A stretch of 64,000 nucleotides of DNA from Micromonospora vinacea (GCF_015751785.1 NZ_JADOTY010000001.1:3534001-3598000); one strand, 5' to 3'; shown: positions 16,866-26,288, counted from the stretch's first letter. Program-made: numbers and translations. Notes: generated by a model from the sequence alone, not told the origin.

Positions 16866-16934
16866 GCGATCTTGCACTTTCTGTCCCGATATAAGGGGCA
16901 TTCCACCCATATCGACAACCGAAACTGCAAGACG
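16866..16934. repeat. second intergenic inverted repeat next to the IS110 element
   Basis: Imperfect arms GCGATCTTGCACTTTC... and ...GAAACTGCAAGACGC with an inner CGATAT/ATATCG match and a loop near 16895-16905. It ends at about 16934, immediately before sequence that looks like the left end of the IS110 element. Confidence 0.6.
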
Positions 16935-17219
16935 CTTCTATGTATGTGGTGATCGGTTCGGCTGGTTGCCGCTAGGTTCGGCGTCGATGATCGCTTGGGT
17001 GGCTCATTGCCGATCCGGCCGCTCGGAGTGCGGGTGTGCCTTGTGCAAGACCTGTCCCCAGGTGGTCGTCGGCGCCGGCCCGGCCCACCTTGCTGGCCTG
17101 ATCAGAAGCCTGCCCGTGCGAGCACACGTGGCCCATCACAGATTTGCCGCCGAGGTGACTGCATCCCGAGCCGACGCCGACTGTCCCGGTCGTCACTGGC
17201 AAAGGAGCAACAACCCGAG
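16935..17219 (+). ncRNA. candidate bridge RNA region of the IS110 element
   Basis: In the IS110 group the non-coding left end, upstream of the recombinase gene, encodes a structured bridge RNA with target- and donor-binding loops. Here 285 nt precede the transposase ATG, with self-complementary segments (for example ACCTGTCCCCAGGT near 17050 and GGCGCCGGCCCGGCC near 17070). No good coding frame with a ribosome binding site is visible. The RNA and its loops are inferred from family knowledge, not shown. Confidence 0.4.
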
Positions 17220-18299
17220 ATGGCACAGATCGTAGAGCGGGTCACGGATCGCTATGACGTGGTGGTGGGGGTGGACACCCATACCGACACGCACACCGCT
17301 GCCGTGCTCGACCGGTTCGGGGCGGTGCTGGCGCAGGTCACCGTGTCCACCGACCCGGACGGGTTGAGCCAGCTGGTGGCCTTCGCCGCCGCGCACACCC
17401 CGCCGGACGGGCGCCGGTTGTGGGCGGTAGAGGGCACCCGGGCGCACGGTCAGGGACTGTGCCGGCTGTTGAGCGCTGCCGGTGAACCGGTCTGCGAGGC
17501 ACCCAAACCCGCCCCGGCGGCCCGCCGCCGGGGCGGGAAGTCCGATCAACTCGACGCGGTCGCCGCCGCCCACGCGGTGCTGGCACTGTCCACCGACCAT
17601 ATCGCTGTGCCCCGCAGCGACGGACCACGCGAAGCGCTGCGTCTGCTGCTGGTCTGCCGCCGCCACCACAGCGACACGCGCACCGCCACGGTCAACCTGG
17701 TCAAAGCGCTGATCCTGACCGCCGACGACGCCCTGCGCCACGCCCTACGCGGGCTGAGCACCACCCACCAGATCGCCCGCCTGGCCGCCCTCGACCTACC
17801 CGAGAGCACCCACCTGCCCACCGAGGAACACACCCGCCGCCGCGAACTGGGCACCCTCGCCCGTCACATCCACACCCTCGACGCCGCACTGGCCGACAAC
17901 CACCGACGCCTCCGCGCCCTCGTCACCGAACTCTGCCCACCCCTGCTCGACCAACCCGGAGTCGGACCCGTCACCGCCGCGATCGCCCTCACCGCCTGGT
18001 CACACCCCGGCCGCGTCCGCTCCGAAGCCGCCTACGCCACCCTCGCCGGCGCCGCCCCCATACCCGTCGCCAGCGGCCGCACCGACCGACACCGCCTCAA
18101 CCGCGGCGGCGACAGAACCCTCAACAGCGCCCTACACACCATCGCCCTGACCCGCCGCCGCATCCACCCCGAAACCCGCGACTACATCAACCGACGCCGC
18201 GCCCAAGGCCGCACCACCAGAGAAATCAACCGCTGCCTCAAGCGCTACATCGCCCGACAGCTCTACCGCACCATCACCACCCACCACCGCACCCCTTGA
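17220..18299 (+). CDS. IS110-family transposase (DEDD/serine recombinase)
   Basis: A 359-residue IS110 transposase. The N-terminal RuvC-like DEDD domain begins VVVGVDTHTDTHTAAV (first Asp D19), with WAVEGTRAHG and KSDQLDAVAAAHAV supplying the following acidic residues. The C-terminal domain has LDQPGVGPVTAAIAL and YATLAGAAPIPVASGRTDRHRL, the region carrying the catalytic serine, then RGGDRTLNSALHTIAL. The length is normal and no frameshift is seen, so it looks intact. ATG 17220 has AAGGAG about 12 nt upstream; a longer in-frame reading would cover the non-coding left end. Confidence 0.88.
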   Translation: MAQIVERVTDRYDVVVGVDTHTDTHTAAVLDRFGAVLAQVTVSTDPDGLSQLVAFAAAHTPPDGRRLWAVEGTRAHGQGLCRLLSAAGEPVCEAPKPAPAARRRGGKSDQLDAVAAAHAVLALSTDHIAVPRSDGPREALRLLLVCRRHHSDTRTATVNLVKALILTADDALRHALRGLSTTHQIARLAALDLPESTHLPTEEHTRRRELGTLARHIHTLDAALADNHRRLRALVTELCPPLLDQPGVGPVTAAIALTAWSHPGRVRSEAAYATLAGAAPIPVASGRTDRHRLNRGGDRTLNSALHTIALTRRRIHPETRDYINRRRAQGRTTREINRCLKRYIARQLYRTITTHHRTP

Positions 18300-18910
18300 C
18301 AACCCCCACTCACAGATCGGTGCGATCTTCTCGCCCGGCTGCAGCCCTCACGCAACGGTGTTGACTCTCAGGATCGAGCGCGATCTTGAAGTGACGAGCC
18401 CGACGAGAGGGCTGGGCGCGAGCGGGGGGTCGCTGGTGTCACAAAGTCGGCTCTTACGCGGGGCGCCGCAGTCTCTGAACAGGCACGACATCCGTATCGA
18501 GGCCGTCGGCTCGCCGTGTTTGTCCTTCCGTGTCCGACACGACATCAGCTTTGAGTGACGCCGCAACTTCGCTCCGTTTGGGGGGTTTGATCATGAGTCC
18601 TTGACCAGAGCACCCCCGGCGACCTAGCCTCGCCATACAGGCTCACATTGCCCGACCAGCGCAGGCTAAGCGCACAACATAGATCGCGTAACAGAACAGC
18701 ATCACTTTGGCCGACTCCGCGGCCTTTGGCGGCAGTTCCGGACAGGCCGGTCCGGAACGCTGCGACAACTGCACCCGGTCGCCGACGCTGCCCACGGGCA
18801 CCGCCGGCGGAGAAAGCTACCCACGGCCAGCCGCTCCGGTCGGGCGTCCACAGCCGCAGGAGTGTGCCCCCGGCACGGTCGCTGCGGTCTCGACGTTAGG
18901 GGAGGCGGCC
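18300..18910. other. gene-free stretch between IS110 element and rny leader
   Basis: About 610 nt without a convincing gene. The first part may include the right end of the IS110 element. Small open frames on both strands lack ribosome binding sites and family features. A frame from 18707 stays open into rny, but its first 68 codons look non-coding. The 5' leader and promoter of rny must lie here; no clear -35/-10 pair stands out. Confidence 0.5.
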
Positions 18911-18964
18911 ATGGCGGGGCGGCGGCACAGGTTCATCGGTAGACCCGACGGGGTCCCGGCATGA
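18911..18964 (+). CDS. 17-residue leader ORF coupled to rny
   Basis: ATG 18911 follows a strong GGGGAGG (18899-18905) at 5-nt spacing. It encodes MAGRRHRFIGRPDGVPA, and its TGA overlaps the rny ATG (ATGA). rny itself has no other good ribosome binding site, so its translation probably depends on ribosomes finishing this ORF. The peptide is very basic and could interact with RNA, or simply be a coupling device. No homologue is recognised. Confidence 0.5.
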   Translation: MAGRRHRFIGRPDGVPA

Positions 18965-20727
18965 ACGCGTTCGACGTCGTGCTCCTCGCGGCCGTCCTCG
19001 TCCTCGCGGTGGTGGTGATCGGGGCCGTGCTGGTCGGCATCCGGACAATGCGCCGGATGGGCGCCGCGCCGGCTCCGGAGGATCCCGCCTTCATCGCCGA
19101 GAAGGACCGCCAGGAGCAGTCCCTGGCCGCCCTGCGGACCGCGGCCGACGAGGCGAACAGCACGATCGACGTGGCGAAGTCAGCGGCCGCCGCAGCCCGT
19201 ACCGAAGCGGCGGCGGCGAAGGCCGAGGCGAAGGCGGCCCGCGCCGAGGCGCGGCGGGTCCTCGACGACGCCCGGGCCGAGGCGGACACCGTCCTGGAGC
19301 GCGCCCACAAGCAGGCCGAGGCGGACGCCGAACAGTTGCGGACGGCAGCCCGGCGCAGTGGCGAGCGGGAGGTCGCGGTGCTCGCCGCCACCACCCGGGA
19401 GCAGGCCGCCGAGGTGGAACGTCGGGCAGCCCGGATGGACGAGCGGGAGCGGATGCACACCGAGGAGGTGGAGCGGTTCGCCGAGCGGGAGCGGCAGCTC
19501 ACCGCCGCGAAGGCCGCCCTCGCCGCCCGGGAGGCCGCGCTCGCCCAGCGCGAGGCAGAGCTAACCGAGTCGGAAGAACTGCGTCGCCGCGAGCTGGAGC
19601 GGGTCGCCGGGCTCACCGCCGACTCCGCGCGACTGGAGCTGATCGAGGCCATCGAGACGCAGGCCAAGCGGGAAGCGGCACTGCTCGTGCGGGACATCGA
19701 GTCCGACGCGCGCAACACGGCCGAGCAGCGCGCCCGACACATCGTGGTGGACGCGATCCAGCGGGTCGCCAGCGAGCAGACCGCGGAGAGTGTGGTCAGC
19801 GTCCTGCACCTGCCCGGTGACGAGATGAAGGGGCGGATCATCGGCCGGGAGGGGCGCAACATCCGCGCCTTCGAGTCGGTGACCGGCGTCAACCTGATCA
19901 TCGACGACACCCCCGAGGCGGTGCTGCTCTCCTGCTTCGACCCGGTCCGCCGCGAGGTGGGCCGGGTGACCCTGGAGAAGCTGGTCCTGGACGGCCGCAT
20001 CCACCCGCACCGGATCGAGGAGGTCTACGACCTGGCCCGGCAGGAGGTCGAGCAGCTCTGCCTGCGCGCCGCCGAGGACGCCCTGGTCGAGGTCGGCATC
20101 ACCGAGATCCACCCGGAGCTGGTGACCCTGCTCGGCCGGCTGCGCTACCGCACCTCGTACGGGCAGAACGTGCTCAAGCACCTGGTCGAGACCGCCCACA
20201 TCGCCGGCATCATGGCCGCCGAGCTGCGGCTGGACGTGCCGATCATCAAACGGTCGGCGTTCCTGCACGACATCGGCAAGGCGCTCACCCACGAGGTGGA
20301 GGGCAGCCACGCCATCATCGGCGCGGACCTCGCCCGCAAGTACGGCGAGCACGAGGACGTGGTGCACGCCATCGAGGCGCACCACAACGAGGTGCCCCCG
20401 CAGACCATCGAGGCCGTGCTGACCCAGGCTTCCGATGCCTGCTCCGGCGGTCGGCCGGGCGCGCGCAGGGAGAGCCTGGAGGCGTACGTCAAGCGGCTGG
20501 AGCGGATCGAGGAGATCGCGGCTGGCAAGCTCGGCGTGGACAAGGTCTTCGCCATGCAGGCCGGCCGGGAGATCCGGGTGATGGTCAAGCCGGACGACGT
20601 CGACGACATCGGGGCGGCCGTGCTGGCCCGCGACGTGGCCAAGCAGATCGAGGAGGAGCTGACCTACCCGGGTCAGATCAGGGTCACAGTGGTTCGCGAG
20701 TCCCGGGTCACCGAGATCGCCCGCTGA
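18961..20727 (+). CDS. rny: Ribonuclease Y
   Basis: Membrane-anchored endoribonuclease that starts mRNA decay, 588 residues. Residues 1-28 form an N-terminal membrane anchor (VVLLAAVLVLAVVVIGAVLVG). A long Ala/Glu/Arg-rich coiled coil spans about 45-270, then a KH domain (MKGRIIGREGRNIRAFESVTG, about 285-345) and an HD domain with FLHDIGKAL and the EAHHNEVPPQTIEAVLTQASDA segment (about 380-500). All catalytic HD residues are present. RNase Y is found in only part of the actinobacteria, next to recA-recX in this group. The start overlaps a 17-codon ORF. Confidence 0.95.
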   Translation: MNAFDVVLLAAVLVLAVVVIGAVLVGIRTMRRMGAAPAPEDPAFIAEKDRQEQSLAALRTAADEANSTIDVAKSAAAAARTEAAAAKAEAKAARAEARRVLDDARAEADTVLERAHKQAEADAEQLRTAARRSGEREVAVLAATTREQAAEVERRAARMDERERMHTEEVERFAERERQLTAAKAALAAREAALAQREAELTESEELRRRELERVAGLTADSARLELIEAIETQAKREAALLVRDIESDARNTAEQRARHIVVDAIQRVASEQTAESVVSVLHLPGDEMKGRIIGREGRNIRAFESVTGVNLIIDDTPEAVLLSCFDPVRREVGRVTLEKLVLDGRIHPHRIEEVYDLARQEVEQLCLRAAEDALVEVGITEIHPELVTLLGRLRYRTSYGQNVLKHLVETAHIAGIMAAELRLDVPIIKRSAFLHDIGKALTHEVEGSHAIIGADLARKYGEHEDVVHAIEAHHNEVPPQTIEAVLTQASDACSGGRPGARRESLEAYVKRLERIEEIAAGKLGVDKVFAMQAGREIRVMVKPDDVDDIGAAVLARDVAKQIEEELTYPGQIRVTVVRESRVTEIAR

Positions 20728-20734
20728 GCCGTTT

Positions 20735-20809
20735 GATCGACTCGGCTTCCTGGAAGTCGGTGGGTCGCACGCGTCGGGACACCGCGATTTCCTGAAAACC
20801 GAGTCGATC
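20735..20809. repeat. intergenic inverted repeat after rny
   Basis: Arms GATCGACTCGGCTTCCT (20735-20751) and TGAAAACCGAGTCGATC (20793-20809), 17 nt with G-U pairs, and a 41-nt loop. It begins 8 nt after the rny stop. It has GATC at both tips, as in other repeats of the window. Confidence 0.65.
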
Positions 20810-20867
20810 ACCCTCCCGCAGCGTCCGCGCACGCAGCGGCGCGACACGCACAACCCGTGCAGATGAC

Positions 20868-20902
20868 CGAAGGCCGCCCCGAATTGCTCGGGGCGGCCTT
20901 CG
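20868..20902. terminator. bidirectional terminator between rny and gluD
   Basis: Perfect 15-bp stem CGAAGGCCGCCCCGA / TCGGGGCGGCCTTCG with loop ATTGC, between convergent rny and gluABCD. Confidence 0.85.
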
Positions 20903-20927
20903 GGCCTTCTGGTCGGTGTGGCGTGGC

Positions 20928-21911
20928 TCAGGCGCCGCCTCCGCCGCCCCCGCCTCCGCCCTCGGCCTGGGAGATCAGGGCCGCGGGCGGCGGGTTCTGC
21001 GCCGGGGTGTTGGCGGTCTTGCGGCCCCGGGCGAGCCGCCGTTGGACGTACTGGGCGAGCTTGGACAGCGAGTAGTTCACCACGATGAAGAGCACGGCGA
21101 TCACGACGTAGACCTGGATCGGGTTGCCCAGCACGCCGATGATCTGCTTGCCGATGTTCAGGGTCTCCTCGTAGCTGATGATGAACCCCAGCGAGGTGTC
21201 CTTGAGCACCACGACCAGTTGGCTGATCAGGGCCGGCAGCATGATCCGGAAGGACTGCGGCAGCAGGATCATCCGGGTGGTCTGGGACGGGGAGAGCCCG
21301 ATGGCGGCGGCGGCCTCCGCCTGGCCGCCCGGCAGCCCCTCCATGCCGGAGCGGAGGATCTCGCCGATCACCACCGAGTTGTAGATGGTGAGGCCGATGA
21401 CCAGATACCAGAGGTTGTCGAAGTAGAGGCCGAACTCGGGGAAGCCGCGGGCCACGAAGAAGATGGTGATCACGACGGGCAGGCCGCGGAACACCTCGAC
21501 GCAGACCCGGGTGATCGCCGACAGCAGCGTGCTCAGCCCACGCAGCAGGTAGGCCACCGGCGTTGCCACACCGGTGAACCGGAGCCGGGTCAGGCTCTTG
21601 AGCTGGATCCGCAGGAGGGCGAGCAGTGTGCCCAGCACCAGTGAGGAGACGATGGCCAGCGCTGCCGCGATCAGGGTGTTCTTGAAGCCGAGGCCGATCC
21701 GGTCCCACACCTGGGAGAAGTTCTCGTTGGAGGGGTCGAGCAGCGGCCCCCACAGCTCCATCGAGAGCTGGCCCTTCTCGTCCAAGGGCTGGTAGATCAG
21801 GAAGTAGGCCCCGACGAGCAGGACGACTCCGGCGACGATGCTGCTGATCAGGGTGATCCGCCGTTGCCGCGGCCCGGGGACGTCGTAGAGGACGCTGGTC
21901 TGCTGACTCAT
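20928..21911 (-). CDS. gluD: glutamate-type ABC transporter permease GluD
   Basis: Second membrane permease of a glutamate/polar amino acid ABC importer (HisM family), 327 residues. It has several hydrophobic segments and the EAA loop (GLPGGQAEAAAAIGLSPSQTTR) that contacts the ATPase. The N-terminus has an extra helix and a periplasmic segment as in corynebacterial GluD. The C-terminus is a cytoplasmic tail ending in a run of glycines (EGGGGGGGGGA). ATG 21911 overlaps the gluC stop by 4 nt. It is the last gene of gluABCD, ending at a strong terminator. Confidence 0.88.
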   Translation of the reverse strand: MSQQTSVLYDVPGPRQRRITLISSIVAGVVLLVGAYFLIYQPLDEKGQLSMELWGPLLDPSNENFSQVWDRIGLGFKNTLIAAALAIVSSLVLGTLLALLRIQLKSLTRLRFTGVATPVAYLLRGLSTLLSAITRVCVEVFRGLPVVITIFFVARGFPEFGLYFDNLWYLVIGLTIYNSVVIGEILRSGMEGLPGGQAEAAAAIGLSPSQTTRMILLPQSFRIMLPALISQLVVVLKDTSLGFIISYEETLNIGKQIIGVLGNPIQVYVVIAVLFIVVNYSLSKLAQYVQRRLARGRKTANTPAQNPPPAALISQAEGGGGGGGGGA

Positions 21912-22615
21912 CGGGCCACCGCCTGTCGCTTCTCGATCCGGTCCAGCAGGGCGCCGAGCGGCACGGTCATGATCAGGTAGCCGATCGAGATGCCGATGGC
22001 GACCGGGATGAAGGCGTAGCCCTCGGCTCCGGTGAGCTGGTCGGCCGTGGCCGACAGGTCACCGACGACACCGAAGAAGCCGGCCAGCGCCGAATTCTTG
22101 ATCATCGCGATGATCACCGAGCCGAGCGGGACGATCGAGGCCTTCCAGGACTGTGGCAGCACCACGTGGCGCAGGTTCTGCCCGAAGGTCAGGCCCAGTG
22201 ACCGCGCCGCCTCCGCCTGGCCGGCGGGCACCGCGTTGACCCCGGACCGCAGCGCCTCGCAGACGAACGCCGCTGTGTAGAGCACCAGGGCGATCAACGC
22301 GAACCGGAAGTACGGCAGGTCGGTGCCGAGCCGCGTGAACAGCGAGTCGAGCACCGGGATGCGGAGGAAGTCCGCGTTGGAGCCGAGCGCCGGTAGGCCG
22401 AACGCGGCGAAGAACATCACCACTGTCAGCGGCATGTTGCGGAAGACGTTCACGTAGCCGGTGCCGAGCGCGCGGAGCGGGGGCACCGGTGAGATGCGCA
22501 GCACCGCCACGATGGCGCCCAGGACGAGGGCACCGATCGCGGCGAGGATGCAGATCTGGAGGGTGAGCCAGAAACCACCCGCAAAGACGTCGAACTTGTC
22601 GATGAGCACGTTCAC
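21908..22615 (-). CDS. gluC: glutamate-type ABC transporter permease GluC
   Basis: Permease of 235 residues, HisM family. Hydrophobic segments begin GGFWLTLQICILAAIGALVLG. The FRNMPLTVVMFF motif and the EAA loop VPAGQAEAARSLGLTFGQNLR are present. GTG 22615 is the start; its stop overlaps the gluD start, so the two permeases are coupled and probably heterodimerise. Confidence 0.88.
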   Translation of the reverse strand: MNVLIDKFDVFAGGFWLTLQICILAAIGALVLGAIVAVLRISPVPPLRALGTGYVNVFRNMPLTVVMFFAAFGLPALGSNADFLRIPVLDSLFTRLGTDLPYFRFALIALVLYTAAFVCEALRSGVNAVPAGQAEAARSLGLTFGQNLRHVVLPQSWKASIVPLGSVIIAMIKNSALAGFFGVVGDLSATADQLTGAEGYAFIPVAIGISIGYLIMTVPLGALLDRIEKRQAVAR

Positions 22616-22656
22616 GGGTCGGTGTTCCTCCCCACCCTCCAGATCGAAGGATCAGA

Positions 22657-23532
22657 TCAGTAGCGGTTGATGGTGGGCGCCGAGCCCAGTTCCGCGCCGA
22701 ACTTGCCGGCGGTGCCGTCCCAGGCCTTCTTCCAGCTGCCGTCGGCGACCGCCTTGTCCAGCGTGTCGTTGATGAAGCTGCGGAAGTCCGCGTCCTCCTT
22801 CTTCACCCCGATGCCGTACGGCTCCTTGGTGAAGTTGCTGCCGGCCAGCTTGAACGACGCCTCGTCCTTGGCGATGTAGCCGAGGAGGATCACGTTGTCA
22901 GTGGTGACGGCGTTGACCTGGCCACCCTTGAGGGCGTCCCGGCACTTGTCGTAGGTGTCGAAGAGCACCAGCTGGGTGCCGACGTCCTTGACGTACTGCT
23001 TGATCGTCTCGGCCGGGGTGGAGCCGGTCACGGAGCAGACCTTCTTGGTGCCGTCCTTGAACGAGTCAGGGCCGGTGATGGTGGTGTCGTCCTTCTTGAC
23101 CAGGATGTTCTGGCCGGCCTCGTAGTACGGGCCTGCGAAGGCGATCCGCTCCTTGCGCTTGTCGTTGATCGTGTAGGTGGCGGCGACCAGGTCGACAGTG
23201 CCGTTGACGATCACGTCCTCGCGGACCTTCGAGGGGGCCTCGACCCACTCGATCTTGTCCTCGGGGATGCCGAGCTCCTTGACGATGATCTTGGCGATCT
23301 CGACGTCGAAGCCCTCCGGCTTGCCGGAGAGGCCCTTCAGGCCGAAGCCGGGCTGGTCGAACTTGGTGCCGACCTTGATCTTCTGGGCCTTGTTCAGCTT
23401 CTCCATGGTGGTGCCGGCGGTGAAGGACTTGCTGCCAGCACCGGTGTCCCCGCCGTCGTCGCCACCACAGGCGGTGAGGCCGAGCGCCAGAGCGGCGACC
23501 GCGGCGACTGCCGCAACGCGCTTGATACGCAT
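22657..23532 (-). CDS. gluB: glutamate-binding lipoprotein GluB
   Basis: Extracytoplasmic solute-binding protein of family 3, 291 residues. The signal peptide MRIKRVAAVAAVAALALGL ends in a lipobox LTAC with the lipidated Cys at 22, followed by a Gly/Asp-rich linker. The binding domain shows GKPEGFDVEIAKIIVKELGI, VDLVAATYTINDKRKERIAFAG and VKKEDADFRSFINDTLDKA. ATG 23532 is preferred to an upstream TTG at 23550, because GAAGGAG lies between them at the right distance. It delivers glutamate or a similar acidic amino acid to GluCD. Confidence 0.9.
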   Translation of the reverse strand: MRIKRVAAVAAVAALALGLTACGGDDGGDTGAGSKSFTAGTTMEKLNKAQKIKVGTKFDQPGFGLKGLSGKPEGFDVEIAKIIVKELGIPEDKIEWVEAPSKVREDVIVNGTVDLVAATYTINDKRKERIAFAGPYYEAGQNILVKKDDTTITGPDSFKDGTKKVCSVTGSTPAETIKQYVKDVGTQLVLFDTYDKCRDALKGGQVNAVTTDNVILLGYIAKDEASFKLAGSNFTKEPYGIGVKKEDADFRSFINDTLDKAVADGSWKKAWDGTAGKFGAELGSAPTINRY

Positions 23533-23588
23533 ACTCTTCTCCTTCTTCAACGGAGCCCACCGAGTACGGCGCGCTCCACTACGGACGC

Positions 23589-24335
<747 letters not shown>

Positions 24336-24540
24336 GTCGTCCACCGTCCCCTGTCGTCTCCCGGATACGGGGTCGGTTGACCCCCGGTGCGGCCACTGTA
24401 GGCGGCCTGATGTGGCAGAACGCAACCCGGCGGGTCACGGAGCGGTAACACCGGTCACGATCGTTCTCGGGCGTCCGATTTCGGTCACCGGATGGGTGGT
24501 CGCGGTGGCGATCGTGGCGCCTTGTCGAGATCATGGGGGG

Positions 24541-25530
24541 ATGACCGAACCCGTACGGTTGACCAAGTACGCCCGCGGCGGTGGCTGCGCCTGCAAGATC
24601 CCGCCGGGCGAGCTGGAGATCATGGTGGCCGGTCTCGGTCCGGCGACCGGCACCGCCGAGTTGCTGGTCGGGTTGGACCACGGCGACGACGCGGCGGTGG
24701 TGCGCCTCGACGAGCGCACCGGTCTGGTCAGCACCGCCGACTTCTTCACGCCGGTGGTCGACGACGCGTACGACTGGGGTCGGATCGCCGCGGCCAACGC
24801 GCTCTCCGACGTGTACGCGATGGGCGGCACCCCGCTGGTGGCGCTCAACCTGCTCTGCTGGCCGCGCGACGTGCTCCCGCTCGAGTTGGCCCGTGAGGTG
24901 CTGCGCGGCGGTCAGGACGTGGCGCGGGAGGCCGGCTGTCACCTGGCCGGCGGGCACAGCGTGGACGACGACGGCCCGAAGTACGGTCTCGCGGTCACCG
25001 GCACGGTCCGGCCGGAGGAGCTGATCACCCTCGACGCCGGGCGGGCCGGGGTGCCGTTGTCGCTGACCAAGCCGCTCGGGGTCGGCGTGCTGAACACCCG
25101 GCACAAGGCGACCGGTGAGAGCTTCCCGGAGGCGGTGGCCACGATGAGCGCGCTCAACCGGGACGCCGCCCGCGCGGCGGTCGCCGCCGGCATCCGGTGC
25201 GGCACCGACGTGACCGGGTTCGGGCTGCTCGGGCACGCCTCGAAGCTGGCGCGGGCCAGCCAGGTCACTGTGGCCATCGACACCGCCCGGGTGCCCTACC
25301 TGGCCGGCGCGCGCGAGGCGCTGCGCGACGGGTTCGTCAGCGGCGGTAGCCGGCGCAATCTGGACTGGGTGACCCCGTGGACCGACTTCGGCGTGGCGGA
25401 CGAGGCGGAGCGGCTGCTGCTGGCCGACGCGCAGACCTCCGGTGGCCTGCTGGTCGCCGGCGAGGTGCCGGGCGCTCCGGTGGTGGGCGAGCTGCTGCCC
25501 CGGGGGGAGCACCGGGTCGTCCTGCGCTGA
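24541..25530 (+). CDS. selD: selenide, water dikinase SelD
   Basis: Makes selenophosphate, the selenium donor for selenocysteine and 2-selenouridine, from selenide and ATP. 329 residues. The N-terminal catalytic motif is GGGCACKIPP, the cysteine form of SelD with its essential Lys; no in-frame TGA is used. GHGDD-like (LDHGDDAAVV), TADFFTPVVDD, ANALSDVYAMGG and HLAGGHSVDDDGPKYG are typical. ATG 24541 follows GGGGGG. No selA, selB, tRNA-Sec or selenoprotein gene is visible nearby, so partners must be elsewhere. Confidence 0.92.
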   Translation: MTEPVRLTKYARGGGCACKIPPGELEIMVAGLGPATGTAELLVGLDHGDDAAVVRLDERTGLVSTADFFTPVVDDAYDWGRIAAANALSDVYAMGGTPLVALNLLCWPRDVLPLELAREVLRGGQDVAREAGCHLAGGHSVDDDGPKYGLAVTGTVRPEELITLDAGRAGVPLSLTKPLGVGVLNTRHKATGESFPEAVATMSALNRDAARAAVAAGIRCGTDVTGFGLLGHASKLARASQVTVAIDTARVPYLAGAREALRDGFVSGGSRRNLDWVTPWTDFGVADEAERLLLADAQTSGGLLVAGEVPGAPVVGELLPRGEHRVVLR

Positions 25531-25760
25531 CGGGGGGCGGTGGACCTGCGGGAGGACACGCGGTGGCGGTGGTGCGGAGGGCGCACCATACCCGATAAAC
25601 TGTCACCTTCCCGCTACTCCGAGCAATGCTGCTCAGGGAAATTTTGCCCGGAATGGTCACAGACCGGTAACTTGCCCCCGGCTGGGGTCAAATGCCCCCC
25701 ACCATCGTGTGTAAGGCCCGATCCGGAGGCCGGTGGGGACGAACGCAGCGAGGAGGCGGA

Positions 25761-26240
25761 ATGACCGAGCTGTGGAACTGGAGAATCGACGGGGCTCAAC
25801 CCGTGGAGGTCTACCCGGCGCTGGCCGAGGCGCTTGGTCGGGTGGTCATGCCGTTGGCGGCGGCCGACCCGGCGCGGCTGCCGGCGTACGCGGTGGTGTG
25901 TGACGTCTGGGAGGCGCCGGGCGAATTCGCGACGGTGGTGGACTGCTACGGGGTGCCCGAGCAGCTCTCCGAGCACGCGTGCATCGCCGCACTGGCCCGA
26001 TTGCTGGGCCGCAACTGCCTGTTGCGCGACGACACGCTCGACGCGGGCCGGCACCTGCTCGTCGCCCCGGACGGCACTGTCCGTCCGGTGCACTTCGACG
26101 TGCGGGACACCGACGACGGTGAGGTGCTCAGCAGGCTGCGGCTCTGCTCGCTGGGCGACCCGGGTTGTCGGGGCTGGTCGCAGTGCCACCGCTCACGCTG
26201 GGCGCCGGACACCGTCGCCCCAGCGCTCGCCGCGGCCTGA
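25761..26240 (+). CDS. hypothetical protein
   Basis: A 159-residue soluble protein I do not recognise. It begins MTELWNWRIDG, has an Ala/Leu-rich first half (EVYPALAEALGRVVMPLAAA), a central RNCLLRDDTLDAGRHLLVAPDG and a Cys-containing C-terminus (RLRLCSLGDPGCRGWSQCHRSRW) with three cysteines in a spacing that could bind metal. ATG 25761 follows GAGGAGG. The 230 nt between it and selD contain no gene; it may have its own promoter there. No operon partner. Confidence 0.6.
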   Translation: MTELWNWRIDGAQPVEVYPALAEALGRVVMPLAAADPARLPAYAVVCDVWEAPGEFATVVDCYGVPEQLSEHACIAALARLLGRNCLLRDDTLDAGRHLLVAPDGTVRPVHFDVRDTDDGEVLSRLRLCSLGDPGCRGWSQCHRSRWAPDTVAPALAAA

Positions 26241-26288
26241 CCCTCTTCAGGGTCAGGCCCGGCCGGGTGCCGAGCCGGTGAGCGGCGG

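Larger units (their letters stand above)
16935..18320 (+). mobile_element. IS110-family insertion sequence (ends approximate)
   Basis: Defined by the transposase at 17220-18299 and a long non-coding 5' flank with no relation to neighbouring genes. The left end is placed at the edge of the inverted repeat ending at 16934; the right end is assumed shortly after the transposase stop. IS110 elements lack terminal inverted repeats and make no clear target duplication, so the true ends cannot be fixed from one copy. It separates recA-recX from rny. Confidence 0.55.

Noticed and set aside
18707..18910. an 85-residue gene upstream of rny
   Set aside because: Only the last 17 codons have a ribosome binding site; the upstream part lacks a start signal and looks non-coding.
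19561..21753. 730-codon minus-strand frame across the end of rny and gluD
   Set aside because: Crosses a strong terminator and two real genes in other frames; no coherent protein.
25531..25760. tRNA-Sec or a selenium-related RNA next to selD
   Set aside because: No acceptor stem with a TCA anticodon arm and long variable arm could be found in this gap.
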